Positions 38,899 through 48,305 of a DNA stretch of 64,000 bases are shown in pieces (position 1 is the first letter of the stretch; each line of letters begins with the position of its first letter). Origin of the DNA: Actinomycetota bacterium (lineage in GTDB: Bacteria; Actinomycetota; Acidimicrobiia; Acidimicrobiales; Ilumatobacteraceae); NCBI GenBank assembly GCA_009702755.1, contig WLHL01000003.1:1-64000 (forward strand), in the 5' to 3' direction. Both the position numbers and the translations under genes were made by a program. The notes beneath the pieces were generated by a model that saw only the letters and a program-made list of their open reading frames with translations, had not been told where the DNA came from and did no database searches.

Positions 38899-39456
38899 AT
38901 GTTGATCTGGATGGATCTAGAAATGACCGGCCTCGACGAGTCCCGCCACGTCATCGTGGAGATCGCCACCTTGGTCACCGATGATGACCTGAACATCATC
39001 GCCGAGGGCCCGAATCTCGTCATTCACCAGCCCGATGAGGTGATGGCTGAGATGGACGACTTCGTCACCAACATGCACACAGTCTCCGGCCTCTTAGAGA
39101 AGATCAAGACCTCAACAATTTCTGAAGCAGACGCGATGCAGCAGACACTTGACTTCATCAAAGAGCACAGCCCGGAGCCAAACAAGATTCCACTGTGTGG
39201 CAACTCCATTCGCACCGACCGCACGTTCCTCGCGAAGTACATGCCAGAGATTGAGAACTGGTTGCACTACCGCTGTGTTGATGTGTCCACCATCAAGGAA
39301 CTCGTGAAGCGATGGAATCCTGGTCTTGAACATGCTCGTCCCAAGAGCGAAGGCACCACACATCGCGCAATGGACGACATTCGCGACAGTGTTGCCGAGT
39401 TGAAGTTCTATCGCGACAAAGTGTTTCGCACAGCAGAAGAGACAAAGAAGAAGTGA
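38899..39456 (+). CDS. orn: Oligoribonuclease
   Basis: LIWMDLEMTGLDESRHVIVEIATLVTDDDLN; GNSIRTDRTFLAKYMPEIENWLHYRCVDVSTIKEL. Confidence 0.97.
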   Translation: MLIWMDLEMTGLDESRHVIVEIATLVTDDDLNIIAEGPNLVIHQPDEVMAEMDDFVTNMHTVSGLLEKIKTSTISEADAMQQTLDFIKEHSPEPNKIPLCGNSIRTDRTFLAKYMPEIENWLHYRCVDVSTIKELVKRWNPGLEHARPKSEGTTHRAMDDIRDSVAELKFYRDKVFRTAEETKKK

Positions 39457-40508
39457 ACGAACAGTCGCCTCGTCCCGTGAAGTCGGAGCAGTTGCAGGCG
39501 ACTGATGAAATTGTTGAAGTTGCGCCCGGTGTTCTACGGACGCAACTTCCCGCCAACATCACGGGGCTTGGTCACGTCAACATGTATGTGTTGGAAGACG
39601 AACGCGGTGTCGCCGTTGTTGACCCAGGTCTACCAACCAAAGAGTCATGGCTCGCAGTGCAAGAGCGACTCTCACGTATTGGCGTGCCTCTTCGTCGCGT
39701 TCATTCAGTGATCGTCACGCACAGTCATCCCGATCATTACGGCGGTGCAGAACGTATTCGTTCGGAGTCTGGTGCTGACATCATCACGCATCGACTCTTC
39801 CGCACTTTCTACGACCCAACAGAACCACCTGATGTCGATGCTGAAGAACTCGCACTCATGATGCGCAGTCCTTTCGATACACCACCGTGGGGTGGACCTG
39901 CAATGGACGTTCCCTGGCAACGCCGCATGCGTTTGCGCATCGGACGTACCTTTCCAAAACTCATGCGCGTTCCTCAACCATCAATTCGACTTGCCGAAAC
40001 AGACCGCATGAAGTTCGCCAAACGCGAATGGATGGCAGTCCACACACCGGGTCATACCCATGACCATTTGTGCCTTTTTGACCCAGAAACAGGGACTTTA
40101 TTGAGTGGTGACCATGTTCTTCCGAGCATCACGCCTCACATCAGTGGTCTCACCGCGCATGGCGATCCACTCACGCTTTTCTTTGAATCGCTCGACAAGA
40201 TCGGCCGCTTCGCACATGAAGTGTCCATCACACTTCCCGCACATGGAACTCCATTCCACAACGTGGGTGAACGCGTGCAACAAATCAAAGACCACCACCA
40301 AGAGCGTCTGCAGAAGCTTCGTGATGTCAGCAATGACCTCAGCAGACCTGCCAGTGTGATGGAGTTCTCCACTCATCTCTTCTCGCCACGCGCACAAGGT
40401 TCCATGGCCGACAGCGAGGCCTATGCGCACCTCGAACACTTACGGCTTCTTGGTGACTTTGATCGACACGACAACAATGGCGTGTTCGAATACGTGTTAC
40501 ACGACTAA
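39453..40508 (+). CDS. MBL fold metallo-hydrolase
   Basis: VTHSHPDHYGGAERI, HTPGHTHDHLCLFDPETGTLLSGDHVLPSITPHI. Confidence 0.93.
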   Translation: MNEQSPRPVKSEQLQATDEIVEVAPGVLRTQLPANITGLGHVNMYVLEDERGVAVVDPGLPTKESWLAVQERLSRIGVPLRRVHSVIVTHSHPDHYGGAERIRSESGADIITHRLFRTFYDPTEPPDVDAEELALMMRSPFDTPPWGGPAMDVPWQRRMRLRIGRTFPKLMRVPQPSIRLAETDRMKFAKREWMAVHTPGHTHDHLCLFDPETGTLLSGDHVLPSITPHISGLTAHGDPLTLFFESLDKIGRFAHEVSITLPAHGTPFHNVGERVQQIKDHHQERLQKLRDVSNDLSRPASVMEFSTHLFSPRAQGSMADSEAYAHLEHLRLLGDFDRHDNNGVFEYVLHD

Positions 40509-41272
40509 GACAGAACTCCGCACCACATTGCTGAATGCATTGTGTCGTTCTCTGTGAGTTGGAGATCTAACTCGTTATCAACAATCACTGATTGACGAAC
40601 AGGACTCTGACCCGGATCTACCTGCACTACATGTTCCACTACTGCGCGTAATGGTGCACGTAGCTCACGATGTTCTGCAAGATGCTCTTCCACGATCTCC
40701 CAATACGCAGCGTTGTTCATGTGACCGACCGCGTCGTAATCACTGAAACGAAGAGGCCATGGAGAACTCGTCGCACGTGCCGCATCAAACAATTTGTCGC
40801 GCAACAACAAACGCGCGCCAACAACTCGGCCACCTGAAGATTCCGTCAGCGTTTCAACAACATCATCCGGAACACGACTTGGTTGCATCGTGTCTTGATC
40901 AATGTGTACCCACAACGCTGCAGCATCAACAAGTACTCGTCCATCAAGAGCCAACAGTTGTGTGCGACGTTCTGCCCAATGCGAGCCAAGTCCACCGCAC
41001 CACGTCACAAGATCAATCTCTTCCATGTATTTCGGAAACTCATGCACGTCAACAACTGTTCTGCGCACCACCCACCAGTGCGGGTCGCTCCACTCAGAGA
41101 CGCGAGTGTCATCATTCGACACATCTTGCAGGTACCGAGCTAGAGCATCAAGACGTAATCGACCATTCGGGGTGGCGTCTCCGAGCCGAACTCGACGGCG
41201 GGCGGTGAACTCACGGCCCACCGAGGTTCGAGACACCATCTCAAAAGACAAAGCAGCGTCACGAAAGGCCAT
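40505..41272 (-). CDS. Acyl-ACP thioesterase-like hotdog protein
   Basis: GRLRLDALARYLQDVSNDD...WVVRRTVVDVHEFPKYMEEIDLVTWCGGLGSHWAERRTQL...DYDAVGHMNNAAYWEIVEE. Confidence 0.8.
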   Translation of the reverse strand: MAFRDAALSFEMVSRTSVGREFTARRRVRLGDATPNGRLRLDALARYLQDVSNDDTRVSEWSDPHWWVVRRTVVDVHEFPKYMEEIDLVTWCGGLGSHWAERRTQLLALDGRVLVDAAALWVHIDQDTMQPSRVPDDVVETLTESSGGRVVGARLLLRDKLFDAARATSSPWPLRFSDYDAVGHMNNAAYWEIVEEHLAEHRELRAPLRAVVEHVVQVDPGQSPVRQSVIVDNELDLQLTENDTMHSAMWCGVLS

Positions 41273-41357
41273 ACCGCGACCCTATCGGGAGGGCTCAAAC
41301 CCTTATGGGTATTGACTTTCATTAATTCAGTTGAAATGGCGCTCAGAAGGTGGTTTC

Positions 41358-41534
41358 ATGGGCACCGATATGCGTACCTCGTTTACCACCGCGTTTATGG
41401 GCACCACGGCGACAGCCGTGGCGTTTGCCTATGCCGCGACAGTGGTCGATCACGCAGTCTCCATGTGGTCTACCCCGGTCGTACAGCACGCAAATAAGCG
41501 TCGCTCCCGGCAGCCCCGTGGGATTCTGAACTAG
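41358..41534 (+). CDS. Small hypothetical protein, one TM-like segment
   Basis: 58 aa from ATG 41358 preceded by AGAAGG; followed by an intrinsic terminator. Confidence 0.5.
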   Translation: MGTDMRTSFTTAFMGTTATAVAFAYAATVVDHAVSMWSTPVVQHANKRRSRQPRGILN

Positions 41535-41557
41535 CTAGTTCAGTCCAATCACTCCAC

Positions 41558-41595
41558 AGGCCGCCGGGTTTCCACCCCGAGCGGCCTTTTTGTTT
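41558..41595 (+). terminator. Rho-independent terminator
   Basis: aggccgc..cgggtttccaccccga..gcggcctttttgtttt hairpin plus T-run. Confidence 0.8.
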
Positions 41596-41650
41596 TGTCC
41601 GCCCACAACCACAGATCTCCAAAAACACCCGAAAGGAAAAGAGAAAGAAC

Positions 41651-42001
41651 ATGTACACCAAGATCAATACAGACATGGGGGGCGTAGCCCTCATCGAACA
41701 GCCACTCGTGCTTTCTGCAAAGCGTTGCTCCGACGGCAACGGAACCTTGAGCTACCTCTTCTTCTCTGAAGAGTGGGTCGACATTCAGCGCGCCAAGGCA
41801 ATCTGCTCAAAGTGCTCCAACCAATCGGAATGCCTCTCGGGCGCTCTCGAGCGCGAAGAGCCTTGGGGCGTCTGGGGCGGAGAAGAACTCGACATGGGAA
41901 GAATTGTCGGAGTGCGTCGGCCAAGAGGCCGCCCACCCGTCAAGGCAAGACCTGTCACAGCCGTTCAAGAGGTACCGATCCCACGGCATCTCGTAGCCTG
42001 A
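41651..42001 (+). CDS. WhiB family Fe-S transcriptional regulator
   Basis: Cys-spaced CSDG...AICSKCSNQSECLSGALEREEPWGVWGGEEL. Confidence 0.95.
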   Translation: MYTKINTDMGGVALIEQPLVLSAKRCSDGNGTLSYLFFSEEWVDIQRAKAICSKCSNQSECLSGALEREEPWGVWGGEELDMGRIVGVRRPRGRPPVKARPVTAVQEVPIPRHLVA

Positions 42002-42005
42002 GTAC

Positions 42006-42587
42006 ATGCGGTGGAGTCGAAAAAAGGTCGTTGTGACGACTTCACTCATTGTGCTGTTTGCCAGTGTCATCGCAGGATGTTCAAGTAGTTCGTCCTCCGA
42101 CGACACTGGCGCCAATCGAACCGACCCCGGGGTCAATCTGACCCCGGGACTCGGCACCAATGCAAATAGCAACGGCAAAAAGTTTCTCTTCGTTGAAATG
42201 CAAGATGTTGCGAGCGGAGCAGATGTCACCATTGTTCCCACCGGCACACCAATGGTGATCAACTTTTGGTTTTCGGCTTGTCCACCATGCATTCGAGAAA
42301 TGCCCACTCTCTCCGAAGCTGCTGAAAAATATGGCGACAGAGTGCAGTTCGTTGGCGTGAATCCAAATGATTCTCGTGAAGTTGCTCAAGCTTTCCTAAA
42401 GAATCTTGATATCAAATTCGCCAGCTACATCGATGACGGTGATCAACTCTCAGCTGTTGAGGTTGCAACGTTTCCCACCACATTCTTCTTAGATGCAGAA
42501 GGCGTCATTGTGAAGATGCAATCGGGAGAACTCAAGAAAGAAGACATTGAATCAATTCTGAGAGATGACCTCGGAGTCGCCGGGTGA
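42006..42587 (+). CDS. TlpA-like thioredoxin family lipoprotein
   Basis: Lipobox IAGCSS; VINFWFSACPPCIREMPTLSEAAEKYGDRVQFVGVN. Confidence 0.9.
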   Translation: MRWSRKKVVVTTSLIVLFASVIAGCSSSSSSDDTGANRTDPGVNLTPGLGTNANSNGKKFLFVEMQDVASGADVTIVPTGTPMVINFWFSACPPCIREMPTLSEAAEKYGDRVQFVGVNPNDSREVAQAFLKNLDIKFASYIDDGDQLSAVEVATFPTTFFLDAEGVIVKMQSGELKKEDIESILRDDLGVAG

Positions 42588-43429
42588 TTGCACTAGAGGG
42601 TGACTTTGCCTACAGCTTCATTCTTGGAGTGTTGGCTGCTGTGAACCCTTGCGGTTTTGTCCTGCTCCCCACATACCTTTTGTATTACCTCGGTACGGAA
42701 CTGAACCGTGAACAAGAATCTCCTGCCACGACAGTGCGGCGAGGACTCACCGTGGGCGTTGCAGTCTCTAGTGGTTTTGTTGGTCTTTTCATTGTTGTCG
42801 GGATCATCTCGAGAGCATTCACCACAGTCATACGTGACAACGCTCAATATGCGGCACTGGTGATTGGTATTGCACTTGTCGCAATGGGCATTGCGATGTT
42901 TCGCGGTTGGAAACTACCTATCTCACAACCCAATGTGGCAATGCAGAAGCAACGCACATGGCGCAACATGTTTCTCTTTGGAATTGTCTATGCAGTTGCC
43001 TCCATTGGCTGCACCATCGGTCTTCTTGTATCCGTCATTCTCGGATCAGTCGGTCGACATGGTTTCGTATCAGGTGTGATCAGCATTGCTCTCTACGGAT
43101 TAGGCATGGGGCTCCTCGTCACATCACTCACCGTTGCTCTCGCCTTTGCACGATTCGGATTCGTGAGCAATCTCAAAAAGAGTTTCCCCATCTTTGACAA
43201 GGTCTCTGCGATTGCAGTGGTTCTTACAGGCCTCTATCTCACCTGGTACTGGTTCGGTGCCATCACAAACCGTGGCTCTGACGGAGTGATTGGTCGAGTG
43301 GAGAGACTGCAAACCGATGTTGCAGTTTTTCTCCAGAACACTGGTGCTTATGTGCTCGCAATTGTGTTCATCGCAATCATCGCAACTGCAGTCATCGTTA
43401 GCCGTCGATCTCCACAACGGGAGATGTAA
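42584..43429 (+). CDS. Cytochrome c biogenesis CcdA/DsbD-like transmembrane protein
   Basis: AYSFILGVLAAVNPCGFVLLPTYLLYYLG; ASIGCTIGLLVSVI; ATGA-type coupling to the TlpA-like gene. Confidence 0.9.
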   Translation: MIALEGDFAYSFILGVLAAVNPCGFVLLPTYLLYYLGTELNREQESPATTVRRGLTVGVAVSSGFVGLFIVVGIISRAFTTVIRDNAQYAALVIGIALVAMGIAMFRGWKLPISQPNVAMQKQRTWRNMFLFGIVYAVASIGCTIGLLVSVILGSVGRHGFVSGVISIALYGLGMGLLVTSLTVALAFARFGFVSNLKKSFPIFDKVSAIAVVLTGLYLTWYWFGAITNRGSDGVIGRVERLQTDVAVFLQNTGAYVLAIVFIAIIATAVIVSRRSPQREM

Positions 43430-44038
43430 GTGGAGTTATCAGATCTCCTCACGATGGATGGCGTGTCAGAACACTCCACGCTTCGTTCCACATTTGGTTT
43501 CATGGCCTTCCACGGTGGTGCCCTTGAAGAGATGACCGACATCGTTGCATCGCGAGCAGCTGAACGCGCGGGGGCTTCGTATTACGGCATTCAATTGCCC
43601 GACAATCTCGAATGGCATATTCCTTCGCACAAGGTCACCGCAGATCAGTCCCCTGCCCTCGGCGAGTTCTTGAGCCACGTGAACATCGTGATCACGGTGC
43701 ATGGCTTCGGACGCGCAGGGTTTTTCACATCACTCTTGTTAGGTGGTCGCAATCGACGCCTTGCTGCGCACTTATCGACATCGTTGCAGCATCATCTTCC
43801 GGCGTATCGCATTGTTGATGAACTCGACGACATTCCGCAGAACCTGCGTGGTCTGCACCAAGACAATCCGGTGAACTCAGTTCAACATGCGGGGGTGCAG
43901 TTAGAGCTTCCACCTCGCGTGCGTGGTTCGAGCCCGTTGTGGTGGGATTGGGAAGGCCCAGGCCTCACACCTCACACAGAATCACTGATTGATGCACTGG
44001 TGGACTGCGCCACCACCTGGCCCGACCTTCAGGACTAA
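43430..44038 (+). CDS. Poly-gamma-glutamate hydrolase family protein
   Basis: FMAFHGGALEEMTDIVA...NIVITVHGFGRAG...SLLLGGRNRRLAAHLS; PF05908-like pattern. Confidence 0.7.
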   Translation: MELSDLLTMDGVSEHSTLRSTFGFMAFHGGALEEMTDIVASRAAERAGASYYGIQLPDNLEWHIPSHKVTADQSPALGEFLSHVNIVITVHGFGRAGFFTSLLLGGRNRRLAAHLSTSLQHHLPAYRIVDELDDIPQNLRGLHQDNPVNSVQHAGVQLELPPRVRGSSPLWWDWEGPGLTPHTESLIDALVDCATTWPDLQD

Positions 44039-44680
44039 CTATTCCGGAATAGGAATTATGGGAATGCTGTACGGCAATGGGTCAATCGCCTTCTCGACGT
44101 ATTCCACATCCAGGCCAATCGCTGCAATCTGTTCACGCGAACGACGCCCACCTAAAGAGCGAAACAAGTCAAAGGTCGACACGCTTGATTCATTCACCTC
44201 TGCAATATCAATGCCGTCACGTGAATCAATAACTGTCTTGATAAAGCCAAGCCCCACCGTCACAGCAACACTGTCGCGTGCACCAGGCTGGCCTACTGCA
44301 TGTCGTACGTCATGTTCATGTGACGTCACATCAAACACAAACTGGGACAACGTCGGCTGAGGAATGTTGGGGAGAATCTGCAGGAATTGCGGACCTTGTG
44401 CCTCCCACGCATCTGCAAGATCTTTCAGTGAATCACCGCGGTGACGTTCTACCTGGCGCTGCGTCCACTCTTCACCGGCGACGCCTTCCATGTCACCCAA
44501 CATGATGGCTTCCGGCACACCCATCATGTGTGACACCGTTTCTTGCACTGTCCATTCCGGGCAATGCGGAACAATGATCTGCGCAGCATCTTCCGGCAGT
44601 CCGCGCAGCAATGCAATCATGCGTTCACGCAATTCAACGTACGCCTTGACAACTTCTTCTGCTGGTACGAGATACGACAT
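44039..44680 (-). CDS. DinB/maleylpyruvate isomerase-like (mycothiol-dependent) family protein
   Basis: PHCPEWTVQETVSHMMGVPEAIM...FVFDVTSHEHDVRHAVGQPGARDS. Confidence 0.75.
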   Translation of the reverse strand: MSYLVPAEEVVKAYVELRERMIALLRGLPEDAAQIIVPHCPEWTVQETVSHMMGVPEAIMLGDMEGVAGEEWTQRQVERHRGDSLKDLADAWEAQGPQFLQILPNIPQPTLSQFVFDVTSHEHDVRHAVGQPGARDSVAVTVGLGFIKTVIDSRDGIDIAEVNESSVSTFDLFRSLGGRRSREQIAAIGLDVEYVEKAIDPLPYSIPIIPIPE

Positions 44681-44688
44681 ATTTCTCC

Positions 44689-45324
44689 TTAAGGCGCAAG
44701 GCGCTCGACGCGCCAGACAACTCCGTGACGCGTGTAGCGAAAACGATCATGTAAACGGCTGGGGCGACCCTGCCAGAACTCTGCACTGTCAATCGACAAC
44801 ACGTAGCCACCCCAATGTGGTGGTCGTGGCACATCTATGCCGTCGAACTTTTCGGTGAACTCTTCGACTAAGTCATTGAGTTGATCACGATTGCCAATCA
44901 CTTCAGATTGCGGTGACGCCCATGCGCCAATCTGTGATGAACGTGGCCGTGATGCGAAATATGCATCACTTGCTTCTTCTGTCGCTAACGAAATAGTCCC
45001 GCGAAGGCGAGCTGAACGATGCAACTGCAGCCATGCAAATGTCGCTGATGCTTCTGGATGCTCAGCAATCTGGGTGCCCTTCGTGCTCTGGCGATTCGTA
45101 AAGAACGTGATGCCATCGGTGTTGATGGTGCGAGCCAAAACAACACGGGCATCGGGAAAACCATCAGCAGCGATGGTGGACACCACCATCGCATTGGGCT
45201 CAGCAGCACCTGCTTCTTCAGCTTGGTGATACCAAAGATTCAGTTGGTCAATGGGGTTGGCCAATAGATCATCAATCTCAAGACCAGCGGTCTCATATTG
45301 AATGCGACGATCAGCAAGACCCAT
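44689..45324 (-). CDS. pdxH: Pyridoxamine 5'-phosphate oxidase
   Basis: PNAMVVSTIAADGFPDARVVLARTINTDGITFFTNRQSTKGTQIAEHPEASATFAWLQLHRSARLRG; C-terminal RFRYTRHGVVWRVERLAP. Confidence 0.95.
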   Translation of the reverse strand: MGLADRRIQYETAGLEIDDLLANPIDQLNLWYHQAEEAGAAEPNAMVVSTIAADGFPDARVVLARTINTDGITFFTNRQSTKGTQIAEHPEASATFAWLQLHRSARLRGTISLATEEASDAYFASRPRSSQIGAWASPQSEVIGNRDQLNDLVEEFTEKFDGIDVPRPPHWGGYVLSIDSAEFWQGRPSRLHDRFRYTRHGVVWRVERLAP

Positions 45325-45327
45325 TGA

Positions 45328-46623
45328 TTACGCCTTTGGCGTGATGTGAGTGGAACCGCGCATATATGGCAATAACACGTCGGGAATCTTCACACTGCCG
45401 TCAGCCTGACGGAAGTTCTCACAGATTGCTGCCCACACACGAGGAACTGCAAGAGCAGAACCATTGAGAGTGTTCGCCACTTCTGTGCCCTTCTGACCTG
45501 TGCGCTTGAAACGAATATCACCGCGACGTGCTTGATAATCAGAGAACCACGAGACACTGCTGACTTCAAGCCAGTTATCGCAACCAGGTGCATACACTTC
45601 AATGTCGAAACTGCGGTGATGACTTCCGCCCATGTCGCCTGTGCAAATTTCAATGATGCGGTACGGCAAACCAAGACCAGCAATCAAACGCTCGGCGCGA
45701 TCACGTAATTCAATAAGCAACTCGGGTGATTGCTCAGGCGTCGCGAGAGCAAGAATTTCAACTTTGTCGAACTCATGTGCACGCAACATGCCGCGAGTAT
45801 CACGGCCAGCAGAACCTGCTTCGCGGCGGTAACAACTGCTGTACGCCATGAACCGTGCAGGCAAATCCGCTTCATCAACAACTTCACCTGCATACAACGA
45901 TGTCAACGGAACTTCGGCAGTCGGAATCGCCCACAAGTCATCGCGCTCAATGGCGTATGCATCGTCGGCAAACTTTGGCAATTGACCAGTTGCAGTCAAT
46001 GTTGCTGTCGTCACCAATGAAGGCGGACGAATCTCTTCGAATGCATCTGCGTTCATGTCAAGCGCGTACTGACACAGTGCTCGCGACAACGTTGCACCAA
46101 GCCCACGCTGCATGGTGAACATCGCACCTGAAATCTTCGTCGCACGTTCGTTATCGAGAATGCCCAATTCACGTGCGGTGTCCCAGTGTGCAACACGCTG
46201 ATGGTCTGCAAAAGTTGCAGGCATGTTGATAGGGCCCTTGATGATGGGGTTGTCCTCATCGCTCGAGCCATCAGGTGCATCCGGATGTGGCAGGTTCGGT
46301 ATCCGCAGCATCACTTGATGCAATGTGTCTTGCAGACCTTCGGTCTCACCCTGCAGAACCCGCTCACGCTCGCCCAATGCACGGCTGCGCTCCATCAGTT
46401 CTTCGGCTTCGTCGTTCTTCTTGTCCCGACGCAGCATGCCCACTTGCTTGGACAGGTCATTGACCTCGGCACGGATGGCATCGCGCTCCACTGTGATCTC
46501 ACGAACTCGGGAATCAAGGGCAACAGCCTCATCTATCTGGGCAAGCAGTTCGGGCTTGCCGCGACGAGCCAGGGCTTCTCTCACAACGTCAACGTTGGTG
46601 CGCAGTAGGCGAACATCAATCAC
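45328..46623 (-). CDS. serS: Serine--tRNA ligase
   Basis: IDVRLLRTNVDVVREALARRG; TAEVPLTSLYAGEVV; FRREAGSAGRDTRGMLRAHEFDKVE-type motif 2; GTG start inferred. Confidence 0.97.
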   Translation of the reverse strand: MIDVRLLRTNVDVVREALARRGKPELLAQIDEAVALDSRVREITVERDAIRAEVNDLSKQVGMLRRDKKNDEAEELMERSRALGERERVLQGETEGLQDTLHQVMLRIPNLPHPDAPDGSSDEDNPIIKGPINMPATFADHQRVAHWDTARELGILDNERATKISGAMFTMQRGLGATLSRALCQYALDMNADAFEEIRPPSLVTTATLTATGQLPKFADDAYAIERDDLWAIPTAEVPLTSLYAGEVVDEADLPARFMAYSSCYRREAGSAGRDTRGMLRAHEFDKVEILALATPEQSPELLIELRDRAERLIAGLGLPYRIIEICTGDMGGSHHRSFDIEVYAPGCDNWLEVSSVSWFSDYQARRGDIRFKRTGQKGTEVANTLNGSALAVPRVWAAICENFRQADGSVKIPDVLLPYMRGSTHITPKA

Positions 46624-46689
46624 AGAAATGAGGCTACCTGCCCGCCCTTTACGGGGTCGGGGTGAATACATCAGGCGTATTGTGGAGGG

Positions 46690-47586
46690 GTGTCCGTTGT
46701 CGTTGAAAATCTCACTGTCCGTTACGGCAGTCTCACGGCCGTTGACAATGTCTCCTTTGAAGCCCCCACAGGGGCAGTCACTGTGGTTCTCGGGCCCAAT
46801 GGCGCAGGAAAGACCAGCACCATTGAGGTGTGTGAAGGCTTTCGTGAGCCGGCGCAGGGAACCATCAGAGTCCTTGGATTAGACCCGCGTACTCAACACC
46901 CACAACTCACCCACCTCATGGGGGTCATGCTGCAGGGCGGGGGCGTGTACCCCAGCGCTCGTGTCGGAGATGTGATCCGCCACTTCTGTGCCCTGTACGG
47001 CAAGAAGGTTGATGCCGCTGCCCTTATCGAACAAGTGGGGCTCACAAGCCGAGTGAAGAGCACCTGGCGACGCCTCTCTGGGGGCGAACAGCAACGCGTG
47101 TCGCTCGCCCTGGCCCTCGCTGGAGACCCCCAGGTTGTCTTCCTCGACGAGCCCACTTCGGGCGTCGACATTGATGGACGCGACACCATCCGCGACATCA
47201 TCGCTGCTCTTTCGCAACGAGGAACCACTGTTGTCCTCGCCTCTCACGACATGGCAGAGGCCGAACGGGTTGCCAGTCATGCGGTCCTCTTTCAAGAAGG
47301 TCGCGTGATTGCCCAAGGTGCCATCGCCGATCTCACAGGGGTTCGCAAACGTTTCCGATTTACATCGGTTGCCACTATCGACACCACTGAGCTTGCAGGC
47401 GCAGCCGGCAGCCCCGCACACCACATGGGTGATGGTGTCTATGAGATTGCAGCAGAGTCATCACCACGTCTTGTCGGTCGCGTCACGCAGTGGCTTGCAG
47501 AACAAGGCCTCCCCCTCCTCAGTGTTGATATGGGTCAAGAGTCTTTGGAAGATGCATACCGACGGATGACAGGTGGTCGCCGATGA
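46690..47586 (+). CDS. ABC transporter ATP-binding protein
   Basis: Walker A GPNGAGKTSTIE, signature LSGGEQQRVSLALAL, Walker B QVVFLDEPTSGVD. Confidence 0.95.
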   Translation: MSVVVENLTVRYGSLTAVDNVSFEAPTGAVTVVLGPNGAGKTSTIEVCEGFREPAQGTIRVLGLDPRTQHPQLTHLMGVMLQGGGVYPSARVGDVIRHFCALYGKKVDAAALIEQVGLTSRVKSTWRRLSGGEQQRVSLALALAGDPQVVFLDEPTSGVDIDGRDTIRDIIAALSQRGTTVVLASHDMAEAERVASHAVLFQEGRVIAQGAIADLTGVRKRFRFTSVATIDTTELAGAAGSPAHHMGDGVYEIAAESSPRLVGRVTQWLAEQGLPLLSVDMGQESLEDAYRRMTGGRR

Positions 47587-48305
47587 AGCGCATTATGTTG
47601 CAATTGCGCGCCGAACTGATGTTGCTCGCCCGAAATGGTGAACAACTCCTTCTCACGCTGATCATCCCCGTCATCCTGCTGGCGTTCTTTGGATCCGTTG
47701 ATGTGTTGCCCAGTGGTGACACAGAACCATTGAACTTCCTTGTGCCCGGCGTTCTCGCTGTCGCCATCATGAGTACCTCAATGGTGAGCCTCGGAATCGC
47801 CACTGGCTTTGAGCGGTCATATCTCGTTCTCAAACGCCTCGGCGCCACGCCACTGTCGAAATCGCAATTGGTTATCGCGAAAATTCTCTCGGTGTTCGTT
47901 GTTGAACTTTTACAAGCAGCTGTTCTCTTGCCGATTGGTCTTCTCCTCGGATGGAATCCTGCGGGCAACATATGGCCACTCGCAATCGCAGCGGTCTTCC
48001 TCGGTACAGCATCATTTGCTGGAGTCGGGCTCATCCTCGCAGGTCGACTACGCGCTGAGATCAATCTGGCAGCTCAAAACGGTCTGTATTTGCTGCTTCT
48101 TTTGCTCGGTGGAATGATCATCCCACGCGATTCACTTCCCGGATTCCTCAGCTCTGCAGCATCAGTGTTGCCATCAACCGGACTGGCCGACCTCTTACGT
48201 TCCACTCTGAATGGCAGTGGTCCGCTCTTGCAACCATTCATCGTGCTTGCGGTGTGGGGCACATTGGCCCCTGCACTTGCCGCGAAACGTTTCCGCTGGA
48301 GTTAG
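47583..48305 (+). CDS. ABC-2 type transporter permease
   Basis: Multi-TM; coupled to the ATPase gene; LNFLVPGVLAVAIMSTSMVSLGIATGFERSYLVLKRLGATPLSKSQL. Confidence 0.88.
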   Translation: MKRIMLQLRAELMLLARNGEQLLLTLIIPVILLAFFGSVDVLPSGDTEPLNFLVPGVLAVAIMSTSMVSLGIATGFERSYLVLKRLGATPLSKSQLVIAKILSVFVVELLQAAVLLPIGLLLGWNPAGNIWPLAIAAVFLGTASFAGVGLILAGRLRAEINLAAQNGLYLLLLLLGGMIIPRDSLPGFLSSAASVLPSTGLADLLRSTLNGSGPLLQPFIVLAVWGTLAPALAAKRFRWS

